The notes beneath the pieces are model-generated. The model was not told where the DNA came from. It searched no databases and worked only from the letters and a program-made list of their open reading frames with translations. A stretch of 24,358 bases of DNA from JAYOFM01 sp038117225 (GTDB lineage: Bacteria > Pseudomonadota > Alphaproteobacteria > Rhodospirillales > Casp-alpha2): NCBI GenBank assembly GCA_038117225.1, contig JAYOFM010000053.1, positions 1 through 24,358 on the forward strand. The letters are read 5' to 3'. The position numbers were made by a program, and so were the translations under genes. Below, in pieces: positions 15,247 to 23,269 of this stretch. Each line of letters begins with the position of its first letter. The stretch's first letter is position 1.

Positions 15247-16629
15247 TCAGCCGCCGTAACGCGCCCGCAATGCCTCGAACACGGCGCGGGCGCCCATGGC
15301 CTCGCCGCCCTCCGGGCGGCCCGGCCGGCCGCGGCCGACCCAGGCGGCGAAATCGACATGAATCCATGGACAGGTCGGCTCGACGAAGCGCTGTAAGAAC
15401 AGCGCCGCCGAGATGGAGCCAGCGAAACGCGACTCCGGTGAATTGACCATATCGGCGGATTTGCTGTTCAACATCCATCGGTAGGGTTGCCAGAGCGGCA
15501 TCCGCCAGACCGGATCCTCCGTCGCCACCGCGGCAGCGAGGATGGCATTGGCCACGTCGTCATCGTTGGCATAGAGCGCCGGCACTTCCTCGCCCAGCGC
15601 GATGCTGCGCGCGCCCGTCAGGGTAGCGAAGTCGATGATGATTTCGGGCGATTCCGATGCCGCCTCGGCCAGCGCGTCGGCAAGCACCAGACGGCCCTCG
15701 GCATCGGTGTTGGTGACCTCGACACTGAGCCCGAGGCGGGTGTCGAGGATATCGCCCGGACGCATGGCGTTGCCGGCGACGCTGTTCTCGACCGCCGGGA
15801 TCAGGACCCGCAAGCGCAGCCCGAGCCCGGCGTCCATGATCATGCCGGCGATCGCCAGCACGTTGGCGCTGCCGCCCATGTCCTTCTTCATCCATTTCAT
15901 GCCGGCGGCGCCCTTGAGATCGAGCCCGCCGGTGTCGAAGCACACACCCTTGCCGACCAGAGTAACCTTGGGCGCGGCATCCTCGCCCCAAACCATGTCG
16001 ATCAGGCGTGGCGCCACGGCGGCGGCGCGGCCGACCGCATGCACGGCGGGATAGCGCTCGGCGAGTAGATCATCGCCGACGATGACCGTGCACGCGGCAC
16101 CGTGGCGTTCGGCCAACGCGCGAGCCGCCTCGGCCAACGCATCCGGCCCCATGTCGGCGGCCGGCGTGTTGATTAAATCGCGGGCGCGGAAGGTGTATTC
16201 GGCGGCCCGCGCCACCGCCGCACGGTCGACCTCGGTCGGCCATACCAGCCGGGCCAGCTCGGCCGCCGGCTTTGTCAGGTAGCGATCGAAGGCATAACCG
16301 CCGAGGGCCCAGGCGAGGGCCATCCGTTGCCCATCCGCCGCGTCGGCATCCGACGCCAATACATAAACACCCGGCGGCAGGATCTTCGGCAACGCCGCCA
16401 GATCCCACAGGTCGGATTCAGTCGCCATGCCGGCCAGCATGGCGGCGAGGCCGCCGTCGGCGGCCGTCAGTGGTGCCGTCGTGCCCGCCTTGGCGCGAAA
16501 ACCGGTGGCGCGCAGCCACGCCTGTTCCGCATCACCGCGGCCGGTCAACCAACCGTCGAACTGGTTTTCCGCGATCAGGTGCAACGGCACGGCGCCCGTG
16601 GTGTCGTCGGTCAGCGGCAAATCGGCCAT
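15247..16629 (-). CDS. Leucyl aminopeptidase family protein (M17)
   Basis: This 460-residue M17 metallopeptidase removes N-terminal residues from peptides. The catalytic C-terminal domain has VGKGVCFDTGGLDLKG (K227, D232, K239), MKKDMGGSANVLAIAG (D250) and the signature NTDAEGRLVLADAL (307-320; D309, E311, R313). All metal ligands and catalytic Lys/Arg are in place. The N-terminal domain is shorter and divergent compared with PepA, as in the PepB-like group of alphaproteobacteria. The ATG at 16629 has AGGA eight bases upstream; TTG at 16635 is less likely. It is divergent from the glutathione transferase gene across about 100 bases. Confidence 0.92.
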   Translation of the reverse strand: MADLPLTDDTTGAVPLHLIAENQFDGWLTGRGDAEQAWLRATGFRAKAGTTAPLTAADGGLAAMLAGMATESDLWDLAALPKILPPGVYVLASDADAADGQRMALAWALGGYAFDRYLTKPAAELARLVWPTEVDRAAVARAAEYTFRARDLINTPAADMGPDALAEAARALAERHGAACTVIVGDDLLAERYPAVHAVGRAAAVAPRLIDMVWGEDAAPKVTLVGKGVCFDTGGLDLKGAAGMKWMKKDMGGSANVLAIAGMIMDAGLGLRLRVLIPAVENSVAGNAMRPGDILDTRLGLSVEVTNTDAEGRLVLADALAEAASESPEIIIDFATLTGARSIALGEEVPALYANDDDVANAILAAAVATEDPVWRMPLWQPYRWMLNSKSADMVNSPESRFAGSISAALFLQRFVEPTCPWIHVDFAAWVGRGRPGRPEGGEAMGARAVFEALRARYGG

Positions 16630-16731
16630 GCTCAATTCCTATTCGTGATCATGCCTCTACAATGGCCAATATCCGAAGTACTGAAAAGCCATCTTGGATT
16701 GCCGCCCCGCTCGCGGCATGATGGCGTCACC

Positions 16732-17385
16732 ATGGCTGACCTGACCCTCATCATCGGCAATAAGTGCTATTCATCGTGGTCGCTGCGTGGCTGGCTGGCG
16801 CTGGCGCGCACCGTCGCGGATTTCGACGAAATCGTCATTCCCCTTGATCGGCCGGAAACGGCGGCGGCGCTGGCCAAACATTCGCCGTCGGGGCGGGTGC
16901 CGTGCCTAATTTCGCCGCACGGCCGCATCTGGGATTCCCTCGCCATCATCGAGTATCTGGCGGAACAGTTTCCGGCCGCCGGCCTGTGGCCGGAAGATAC
17001 CGCGGCACGCGCCCTTGCCCGCGCGGTTTCGGCCGAGATGCATAGCGGGTTCGCGGCGCTGCGCGCGCATTTGGCGATGGATCTGCGCAGCGATCGCGCC
17101 GCCGAGGGATCGGGACCCGGCGTCGACGGCGACATCGCCCGCATCGTCGCCCTGTGGTCGGAATGCCGACAGCGCTTCGGCGGTGACGGGCCGTTCCTGT
17201 TCGGATCGTTCTGCGCCGCCGACGCCATGTACGCGCCGGTAGTGACGCGCTTCAAGACCTACGCGGTGCTGCTGCCCGACGATGCCAGCGCCTACGTGAA
17301 CGCGGTCTGGGAATGCCCGGAAATGCGTCTCTGGCGCGCCGCGGCGGCGGAGGAGCCTTGGGTGATCGACAACCTAAACCCGTAG
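16732..17385 (+). CDS. Glutathione S-transferase family protein
   Basis: This 217-residue cytoplasmic protein has an N-terminal thioredoxin-fold domain starting LTLIIGNKCYSSWSLRGWLA, with the serine at S14 or S15 in the usual glutathione-activating position. SGRVPCLI carries the conserved cis-Pro, and WDSLAIIEYLAE carries the SxAI glutathione-binding segment. The helical C-terminal domain follows from about residue 90, with DAMYAPVVTRF. The length is standard. The role is conjugation or glutathione-dependent reduction or isomerisation; the substrate is unknown. The ATG at 16732 is the first in-frame ATG that gives a family-like N-terminus; the frame open to 16327 overlaps the aminopeptidase gene and is rejected. 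Confidence 0.92.
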   Translation: MADLTLIIGNKCYSSWSLRGWLALARTVADFDEIVIPLDRPETAAALAKHSPSGRVPCLISPHGRIWDSLAIIEYLAEQFPAAGLWPEDTAARALARAVSAEMHSGFAALRAHLAMDLRSDRAAEGSGPGVDGDIARIVALWSECRQRFGGDGPFLFGSFCAADAMYAPVVTRFKTYAVLLPDDASAYVNAVWECPEMRLWRAAAAEEPWVIDNLNP

Positions 17386-17398
17386 CCGCGGCATCCCG

Positions 17399-18061
17399 TC
17401 AGCCGATGATGTCGGGTTCCGGGATGCCGAGACGATCCGCCGTCAATGTGCCCTCGGCGATCAGTTTCACCGTCGCTTCCTCGTCGGCCAGCTTGGCCTT
17501 CGAGGCTTCCAGCAGTTCCGCGTGACGCTCCAGCGGCACCACGGCGATGCCGTCGTCGTCGCCGACGATGATGTCACCAGGCCGCACCGGGCAACCGCCG
17601 CACGACAGGATTCCATCGATGACGCCACCGAAGCCCTTGTGCGGTCCCGCCGGCACATGGGCGGCCGCGTAGCAGGGAAAGCCGAGCTCGCGAATTTCCG
17701 CAATATCGCGCACGGCACCATCAAGCACCAACCCGGCGCAGCCACGCGCCATCGCCGCGCGCGTCAGAATGCCGCCCCATAGGGCGACGTCCTCGTGGCC
17801 GTTGCCGTCGCCGACAAGGACCTCGCCCGGACGAAGATAGCGCAGCGCGGAATGCAGCGGCCCGTTGTCGCCGACCATGCAATCCGCCGTGCGCGCCTGA
17901 CCAACCAGCACCGTCCCCACCGCCAGCGGCTTGATCCGCCCGGCCATGACCTGGGTGCGGTTCATGCAATCCGACACGATGGCCGGTGGGATGGTTCGCC
18001 ATTCGGCGATCACATCATCGGACAGGCGTTCGAAATCGACGTCATAGCGTTGCAGCGGCAT
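17399..18061 (-). CDS. RraA-like / HMG aldolase family protein
   Basis: This 220-residue protein belongs to the RraA/DlpA family, which includes 4-hydroxy-4-methyl-2-oxoglutarate aldolases and oxaloacetate decarboxylases, and proteins formerly annotated as dimethylmenaquinone methyltransferases. Visible motifs are DCMNRTQVM (31-39), WGGILTRAAMARGCAG (95-110) and LVLDGAVRDIAEI (111-123; R118, D119 for substrate and metal binding), then PGDIIVGDDDGIAVVP. The start at 18061 has GGGAG nine bases upstream. The frame is open to 18343, but the added residues are not family-like. It is convergent with the transferase gene, 13 bases apart. Aldolase activity is inferred from the family. Confidence 0.87.
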   Translation of the reverse strand: MPLQRYDVDFERLSDDVIAEWRTIPPAIVSDCMNRTQVMAGRIKPLAVGTVLVGQARTADCMVGDNGPLHSALRYLRPGEVLVGDGNGHEDVALWGGILTRAAMARGCAGLVLDGAVRDIAEIRELGFPCYAAAHVPAGPHKGFGGVIDGILSCGGCPVRPGDIIVGDDDGIAVVPLERHAELLEASKAKLADEEATVKLIAEGTLTADRLGIPEPDIIG

Positions 18062-18203
18062 GATGGAACTCCCGGTGGAACAGTGGTTATCCGTTGCCCC
18101 GACCCTAGCCCATCCCCATGCCGGCTGGCGAGGCCGCATCACCAACCGGGCCTTGCAACAGCAGCCGCGACCGACAAGGATGTCGCCGGAATAGGAGGAT
18201 CGT

Positions 18204-18635
18204 ATGTTTGCATGGCTCCGACGCTTCGGCATCGGTGATCCCGATGGCGCGGCGAAGACACTGAACAAGGACGCCGTCGCCATCCTGGACATGATCCACG
18301 GATTGCACGGCGCCGAGTCGCTGCGCGCCATCGCCGGGATCATTCGCGACGCCCGCGCGGAAGTTCATGAACGCTCGCTCGGCAATCCTGAATTCTATGC
18401 GACGGGGCTCAGAGTCCTGACCGACAAGAATAGCGCCGCCCGTCGCAGCAACGATCAGATCACCTGGAGCGGCCTGACTCTCACCATCATCTATCTGAAG
18501 GCCGAAATGGAGGGCCCCAAGGCGGCGCCAGCGCGGGCCAGCATCGATACATTCCTGTCCGAGTGGCAGCACGCGCTCGACGATAAGCCCGCTCAGGATG
18601 GCTCGGCCGATGCGGGCGGCGCCTCCTCGGCATGA
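18204..18635 (+). CDS. Hypothetical protein, 143 aa
   Basis: I do not recognise this gene. The ATG at 18204 is well supported by TAGGAGG eight bases upstream. The product is 143 residues and mostly helical in composition, with no signal peptide; only the N-terminus FAWLRRFGIG is amphipathic. Segments such as LRAIAGIIRDARAEVHERS and WSGLTLTIIYLKAEME are the best ordered parts, and the C-terminus is Ala/Ser/Asp-rich and probably disordered. The last ~43 bases overlap, on the opposite strand, the end of a degenerate sortase gene. It stands alone between the RraA-like gene and the decayed region. It could be a small cytoplasmic accessory protein. Confidence 0.65.
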   Translation: MFAWLRRFGIGDPDGAAKTLNKDAVAILDMIHGLHGAESLRAIAGIIRDARAEVHERSLGNPEFYATGLRVLTDKNSAARRSNDQITWSGLTLTIIYLKAEMEGPKAAPARASIDTFLSEWQHALDDKPAQDGSADAGGASSA

Positions 18636-18910
18636 ACCAACAGGCGCAACGGGCCGCCCGGCCTTAACGCATCGAACGGATCGCACGTCACCAGGGTCAT
18701 GGTTGGGTGCCCGTCGCTGACCGGCAGGTATGCCCGATCTTCCGCGGCCAGCCAACCGACGACGCGCTTGAAACTGTTTACATGTGAACTCTCCCGACAG
18801 GTGCCGCGAGGCTGGCTGCGACATTGCAACCACGCGCTGCGCGTCGACCCCATCAAGAAAAACCCCCGCCGTGACGACACGATGGAGGAACGATGGCCAT
18901 TTCAAGGTCA
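18593..18910 (-). pseudogene. Sortase remnant (proteobacterial class, C-terminal end)
   Basis: The minus-strand frame ending at 18593 keeps the end of a sortase. A beta-strand segment FKRVVGWLAAEDRAYLP is followed by MTLVTCDPFDALRPGGPLRL, with the catalytic Cys (codon at 18683-18685) and conserved Arg (codon at 18644-18646). In another frame further upstream (18911 to about 18800) HRVVTAGVFLDGVDAQRVV resembles the region after the catalytic His. The gene therefore appears frameshifted, and its N-terminal ~100 residues including the membrane anchor are gone. No sortase target gene is seen. The call rests on motif recognition. This fragment also accounts for the otherwise empty stretch 18636-18943. 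Confidence 0.6.
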
Positions 18911-18943
18911 ATATTGGCGGCGCCGTGGCGCCGCCGATTAGGC

Positions 18944-20439
18944 TTAGCCCGCGGCTAGCTGGCTCTGTAAGCGCTCGATCGCGGTTTCACCGGCCGCGCG
19001 AATTTGTACCGCCGCCGCAAGCGCCGCATCCGCATCTCCCTGGCGCGATGCCTTTTCAGTATCCGACGCCAGGGTACTCAGGCGCATGGCGCCAAAGGTG
19101 GCGGCGCCACTTTTCAAGGCATGAGTCTCCTCTGCCAGGGTTTCTAGATCGGTCGCGGCGACAGCCTCATCAATCCGATCGAACCGGCCGCCCGAATGCT
19201 CGACGAAGCTGGCGACGAGACGTGGCAACACCTCGACCCCCAATTCATCAGCCAGACGCGACAGAACGGCTTCGTCGATATCGTCGGTCACCGGGTTCTC
19301 CGGTAATGGCGGCGGATCAGCAATCACGCTCGAATCCAATACTTCTTGCGCCGGGTCCTCGGCAACAGCACCAGCCCATTGCGCGACCTTTTGCAATAAT
19401 CTCTCCCGCGGCACCGGTTTCGGCAAGTAATCATCCATGCCCGCAGCCGCCATCTCGTCGCGTTCCTCACGATAGGCGTGGGCTGTCATGGCAACGATGG
19501 GGATCCGCGCGCTCGGCCCATTCAGCCGACGGATACGGCGGGTCGCCTCCAGGCCGTCCATTTCCGGCATGGCGACATCCATCAGGATCAGGTCGTAGGG
19601 AAAACGCCTGACGGCCGCGAGGGCCTCCTTTCCGTTGGCCGCCACGTCGATGGTATAGCCGGCCTTCTCGAGCGAAATCCTTGCGACCATCTGGTTGGTC
19701 GGATTGTCCTCGGCGACCAGGATGCGGACATTGGCTTTCGTCGCGGCCTGCGGGCGGTTGCTATCGGCCAACGGCGACGACTGTTTCATGGACGCGTCGC
19801 GTCGCGCGATTTCATCGGCGGTCATGCGTTGCAGCGGGATAGTGAACCAGAATGTGCTGCCCTCGCCGAGGACGCTGTCGACACCCATGGTGCCATCCAT
19901 GCCGGCGACCAGACGTTTGCAGATCGCGAGACCCAGCCCGGTACCGCCGACATCGCGTTGAGCCGCTGGATCGGCGGTGCTGAATTCGACAAATAAATCA
20001 TCGATCTTGTCGGCGGCGATGCCGCGCCCGGTATCGCTGACGCTGAACCGCAGGGTTCCGGGCCAAGGTTTCCGGCGATCGGACGGCCCTTGTAATCAAC
20101 CAACACCATATGGCCGCCAGCAACACTGAGCGCTAGTTTGCTGAAAAATGCCGGCAGGTAAGCTGAACGGTGCTGGGTATCGATCAGGCCGTTAACCAGC
20201 AGGTCGTTGGCAGCGAGGTTGCGTCCCTGGGCCTGCAATCTCGTGACACCGTGAGCGACCAGATTACCGCCCCGTAACACCGCATTCTGGAGCCGCGCCT
20301 GAACCTCGCGAACCCGCTGCTGCTCGATCGCGTCGTGGATGAAATAGCCCACCGCGAGGATGACCGCGAGCGCCAACGGCATCACCCGGACCAGCAGGTA
20401 AACAGCAAAACGTTGTCGCGACGGTGCTCTCGTGGTCAT
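18944..20439 (-). pseudogene. Hybrid sensor histidine kinase, internally deleted and frameshifted
   Basis: Read from 20439, the first ~124 codons give a kinase N-terminus: one membrane helix at residues 12-34 and the start of an extracytoplasmic sensor (AYLPAFFSKLALS, VLVDYKGRPIAGN). Between about 20055 and 20090 the frame changes. The second part resumes in the middle of the ATPase domain (FSVSDTGRGIA, GGTGLGLAICKRL), then a receiver domain (RILVAEDNPTNQ, LILMDVAMPEMDG with the phospho-Asp, KPVP), then an HPt domain with ETHALKSGAATFGA. The rest of the sensor, second helix, HAMP, the DHp helix with its histidine, and the N box are absent. The protein cannot autophosphorylate. The ATG at 20439 overlaps the upstream binding-protein stop as ATGA. 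Confidence 0.8.
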
Positions 20440-21632
20440 GGCTCCACCGGGACGATGCGACCCATGTCATCAAACCGTGCCATGATGAAATCCGTAACGT
20501 CCAGCGCATCGTGGCGGACGGGCGTGAACGGCGGCGCGTAATCACGCACCAGGCCGGCGTGGACGTCCAGTCCTTCGAGCGCATCCCTCACCTTCGAACG
20601 TTCGACGGAGCCGGCCCGGGTTATGGCGCGGGCCAGTAGATGGATTAAGTCGTAAGCATGAGCCGTGCCGACGGGCGAGAAGATGTCCTCGGCGCGGGCG
20701 GCATCGTCGAAGCGGCGGAAATAGGCATCCATGACCGGTGCCGCCCGCGTTGGCTTGGGTGGCCGGAGAAATGAGTACGTCTGAAGGAACCGGAGATTGA
20801 CCCTGGCCAGCGCATCGGCGCCGACGCTGTTGAAAAACTCGCCGCCAGTGATACCCCAGTGGGAGAAAATGGGCAGCCGGGCAGCCGCCGGCAGAGATGC
20901 CATGTTCTTAATGGCGATGATGCCCTCCGCCGGGTTGGCAACCAGCAGCACGGCATCGGCCCCCGATGCCCGAAGACGTTTGATCGACGCGCGAAGGTCC
21001 TTGGTCCCCCAGTTGAACCAATCTATGCCGACACTTGCCATTCCCTGATCGGCGATGGCGCCAAGCATCGCCTTCTCGTTGGAGCGCCCCCAGCCCGTAC
21101 GTTCCAGCATCAAGCCGAAGCGCTCGTGGCCGGCCCGCTTCGCGGCCGCCACCAAATACGGCCCTGCAAACGAATCGCGCACGGATACCCGGAAAACGTA
21201 ATTGGGATCGAAGCCGTTATCGACGATCGGCGTGCCCGCCGCCCAGGCACCAAGATAAAGAACCCCCGCCCGATGAATGGTTTCTAGTTCTTACAACGCC
21301 ACCGGCGTGTGGATGCCACCGACAATCGCGACCAAATCGGCCATCGCCGCCAATTCTTCGATATTGTCACGGCCGCGCGCCGGGTTGCCCCGATGGTCGC
21401 GAACCATCAGTTTCAGCGGCCGACCGAGCACGCCGCCGGCACTGTTGATTTCGTCCATGGCAAGTACCACGCCGCGACGGATGGCCTCCCCCGACTTCGC
21501 CGACAGGGACGACATGTCGGCGTCGAGCCCAATAAGGACGGGGCGGTCATCCGCAACGGCAAATGCCGCGGCGGCGATCAACGTCATCGCGACGGCTGCC
21601 GCAAAACATTTTTTAATGCACCGAAATCGCAT
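20436..21632 (-). pseudogene. ABC-type periplasmic ligand-binding protein with an in-frame stop
   Basis: The frame from 21632 encodes a signal peptide (core AAAVAMTLIAAAAF, cleavage near ADD). A type I periplasmic binding fold of the branched-chain amino acid/amide family follows: LIGLDADMSSLSAKSGEAI, GVVLAMDEINSAGGVLGRPL, IVGGIHTPVAL. Codon 114 (21291-21293) is TAA. The same frame then continues correctly with ELETIHRAGVLYLGAWAAG and RVSVRDSFAGPYLV to residue 398. A single base change can explain the break. No transporter genes are nearby; instead the stop overlaps a histidine kinase start, so it was probably a ligand sensor for that kinase. An ATG at 21182 could give a leaderless C-terminal fragment only. 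Confidence 0.82.
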
Positions 21633-21651
21633 CTTCTTATGACCATGCACA

Positions 21652-21680
21652 ATTATAGGCCAAGCGCGCATAATCGCGCT
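21652..21680 (-). promoter_or_regulatory. Candidate promoter/operator for the binding protein-kinase operon
   Basis: On the minus strand a perfect TATAAT (21652-21657) lies 20 bases before the binding-protein ATG. Just upstream, where the -35 would be, is a perfect inverted repeat AGCGCG-cataat-CGCGCT (21663-21680). No good -35 hexamer is present, which fits an activated or repressed promoter. This is pattern reading only. Confidence 0.33.
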
Positions 21681-21755
21681 GCAGGAATACTATATTATGC
21701 CAATGCCAATAACGCGACGCCAGCAGTTTTATGGGAGATAGGGACTTGTGGCGAA

Positions 21756-23126
21756 TCAGAGCCGGTAGCGCGCGCCAAACATGATGGCGTGATTGGAGAA
21801 GCTGGCATCAAAATCATTGCCGCTGACCGTCTTCAAGCTGGCGTCCGTGGTGGCGAAGTAGCGGTATTGGGCATCGATGGACAGCCGGCTATCGATGGGC
21901 ATGTTGATACCGGCACCGAGCTGGAAACCGAACGCCTGGCCAAACTCATCGATGATCTTGCTGTTGCCGGACAATTCCACATCGCCGGCGGAGACGAAGG
22001 ACAGGCCGACTCCCGCCATGACATAGGGTTGAATGCGAGCATGGGTTTCAAAATCATAGGCCGCATTGAGCATCACGGAATAGACGCTCCAGGACCCTGT
22101 TTCGAGCTGATTGTCGCCAACGGACAGCCCGGTGACGCTGCCCGCGCTGCTGACATCAAGCGTATCGAGCTCCCCCGTCGTGAAATTGAACTCACCTTCC
22201 AACCGCAAACGGCTGCCTGTGGCGCGTCCGAGGGCCGCGTAACCGCTAAACGCGCCATCGATCGCGCCGATGGCACTAAACTCCGCGCCGACGAGCTCGG
22301 GATCCGTTACAAATCCAAGACCAAGGCCACCGGCGAAATAGGCGCCGCGCCCGCCGTTCTTGTTGATGCCGAAATCGAGATCGACGCTCGGCGCCGTGCT
22401 GGGGGCGACGCCGGGTGCCGGACGAGTTTGCTGACTGGTCTCGATACTCGGTTGCGATGCCGGCGTGTTGTAGATTGGCGCGGCGACGCGCACGGGTGCG
22501 GGGACCAGCGTCGGCGGCGCGACACGAGCGACCGGCACCGGTGTGTGTGCCTGGCGCAATCCCTCGCGGGCCTTATCCAGATTGCCGTTGCTGCTTTCGC
22601 TGCGCAACCAGTCGCCGATCGGGTTGGCCTGGGTATCCGCCTGGGCAATCGACACCGACATGGTTTCAAACGCGGTCGCCGTCGTCGACGGCTCCGGAAG
22701 CGCGACGGGGATCGCCGCCGCCGCGTCGGCGACCAGGTCGACAACCAGACGGTGCAAGTGGGTTTCGTCGGGCGGCAGGCGGAAGGCCCGCGCCACCCGC
22801 GCCGGTCCGGTGGTATCGAGCACCAGAACGCCGTCATCGTCGAAGGCGTGGCCGGCGACGACACCGCGCGCCCGCTGACGGATTCTTGGCGCCCGCCATG
22901 TGACGCCCGGCAGTTCGACAATGACGGCGGCGCCATCCTCGGTCGCGGTCACGGACAGCGGCAACGGCGCGTCGGCATCCAGCACCACCCGTACCTTGTC
23001 CGCGTGCACGCCGATGCGAAGGTTGGTCACGGTAACCGCTCCGTCCGCCGATACGGCCGCGCTGATTAGCGCGGATGCCGTGAACGCCATGGCGGCGAAA
23101 CCGCCTACCCGGATTAGACGTCGCAT
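21756..23126 (-). CDS. AMIN-domain outer-membrane beta-barrel protein
   Basis: This 456-residue envelope protein has a signal peptide (1-27). Residues ~30-132 form an AMIN-like domain (NLRIGVHADKVRVVLDAD, VIVELPGVTW, VLDTTGPARVARAF, LHRLVVDL) closely resembling the peptidoglycan-binding region of alphaproteobacterial AmiC amidases. A Pro/Ala-rich linker (about 140-248) follows. From about 260 an outer-membrane barrel appears, with alternating strands such as GAYFAGGLGLGF, RLRLEGEFNF, RIQPYVMAGVGLSF and LSIDAQYRYF, ending in ARYRL. There is no amidase catalytic domain. It probably tethers the outer membrane to peptidoglycan. The start at 23126 gives a clean signal peptide. Downstream is the decayed sensor locus. 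Confidence 0.8.
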   Translation of the reverse strand: MRRLIRVGGFAAMAFTASALISAAVSADGAVTVTNLRIGVHADKVRVVLDADAPLPLSVTATEDGAAVIVELPGVTWRAPRIRQRARGVVAGHAFDDDGVLVLDTTGPARVARAFRLPPDETHLHRLVVDLVADAAAAIPVALPEPSTTATAFETMSVSIAQADTQANPIGDWLRSESSNGNLDKAREGLRQAHTPVPVARVAPPTLVPAPVRVAAPIYNTPASQPSIETSQQTRPAPGVAPSTAPSVDLDFGINKNGGRGAYFAGGLGLGFVTDPELVGAEFSAIGAIDGAFSGYAALGRATGSRLRLEGEFNFTTGELDTLDVSSAGSVTGLSVGDNQLETGSWSVYSVMLNAAYDFETHARIQPYVMAGVGLSFVSAGDVELSGNSKIIDEFGQAFGFQLGAGINMPIDSRLSIDAQYRYFATTDASLKTVSGNDFDASFSNHAIMFGARYRL

Positions 23127-23269
23127 GTGCAGCCCCAGACCTGCCCAAAATCGCGGCGAAAACCCGAATCAACATTCAGGTTTTCGCATCCTCAGTCTAA
23201 GGCGAAGGAATTAAGAGATTGATAACGCGACATTCTTAAGGGGGGTGGGAAGAAATGGGCAGAGCCTGA

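Noticed and set aside
21309..23069. Long plus-strand open frame of 586 codons
   Set aside because: It lies antisense to the AMIN-barrel gene and the binding-protein gene, both of which have recognisable domains and signal peptides. The plus-strand translation is Arg/Asp/Gly-rich with no motif, as expected of a shadow in GC-rich DNA.
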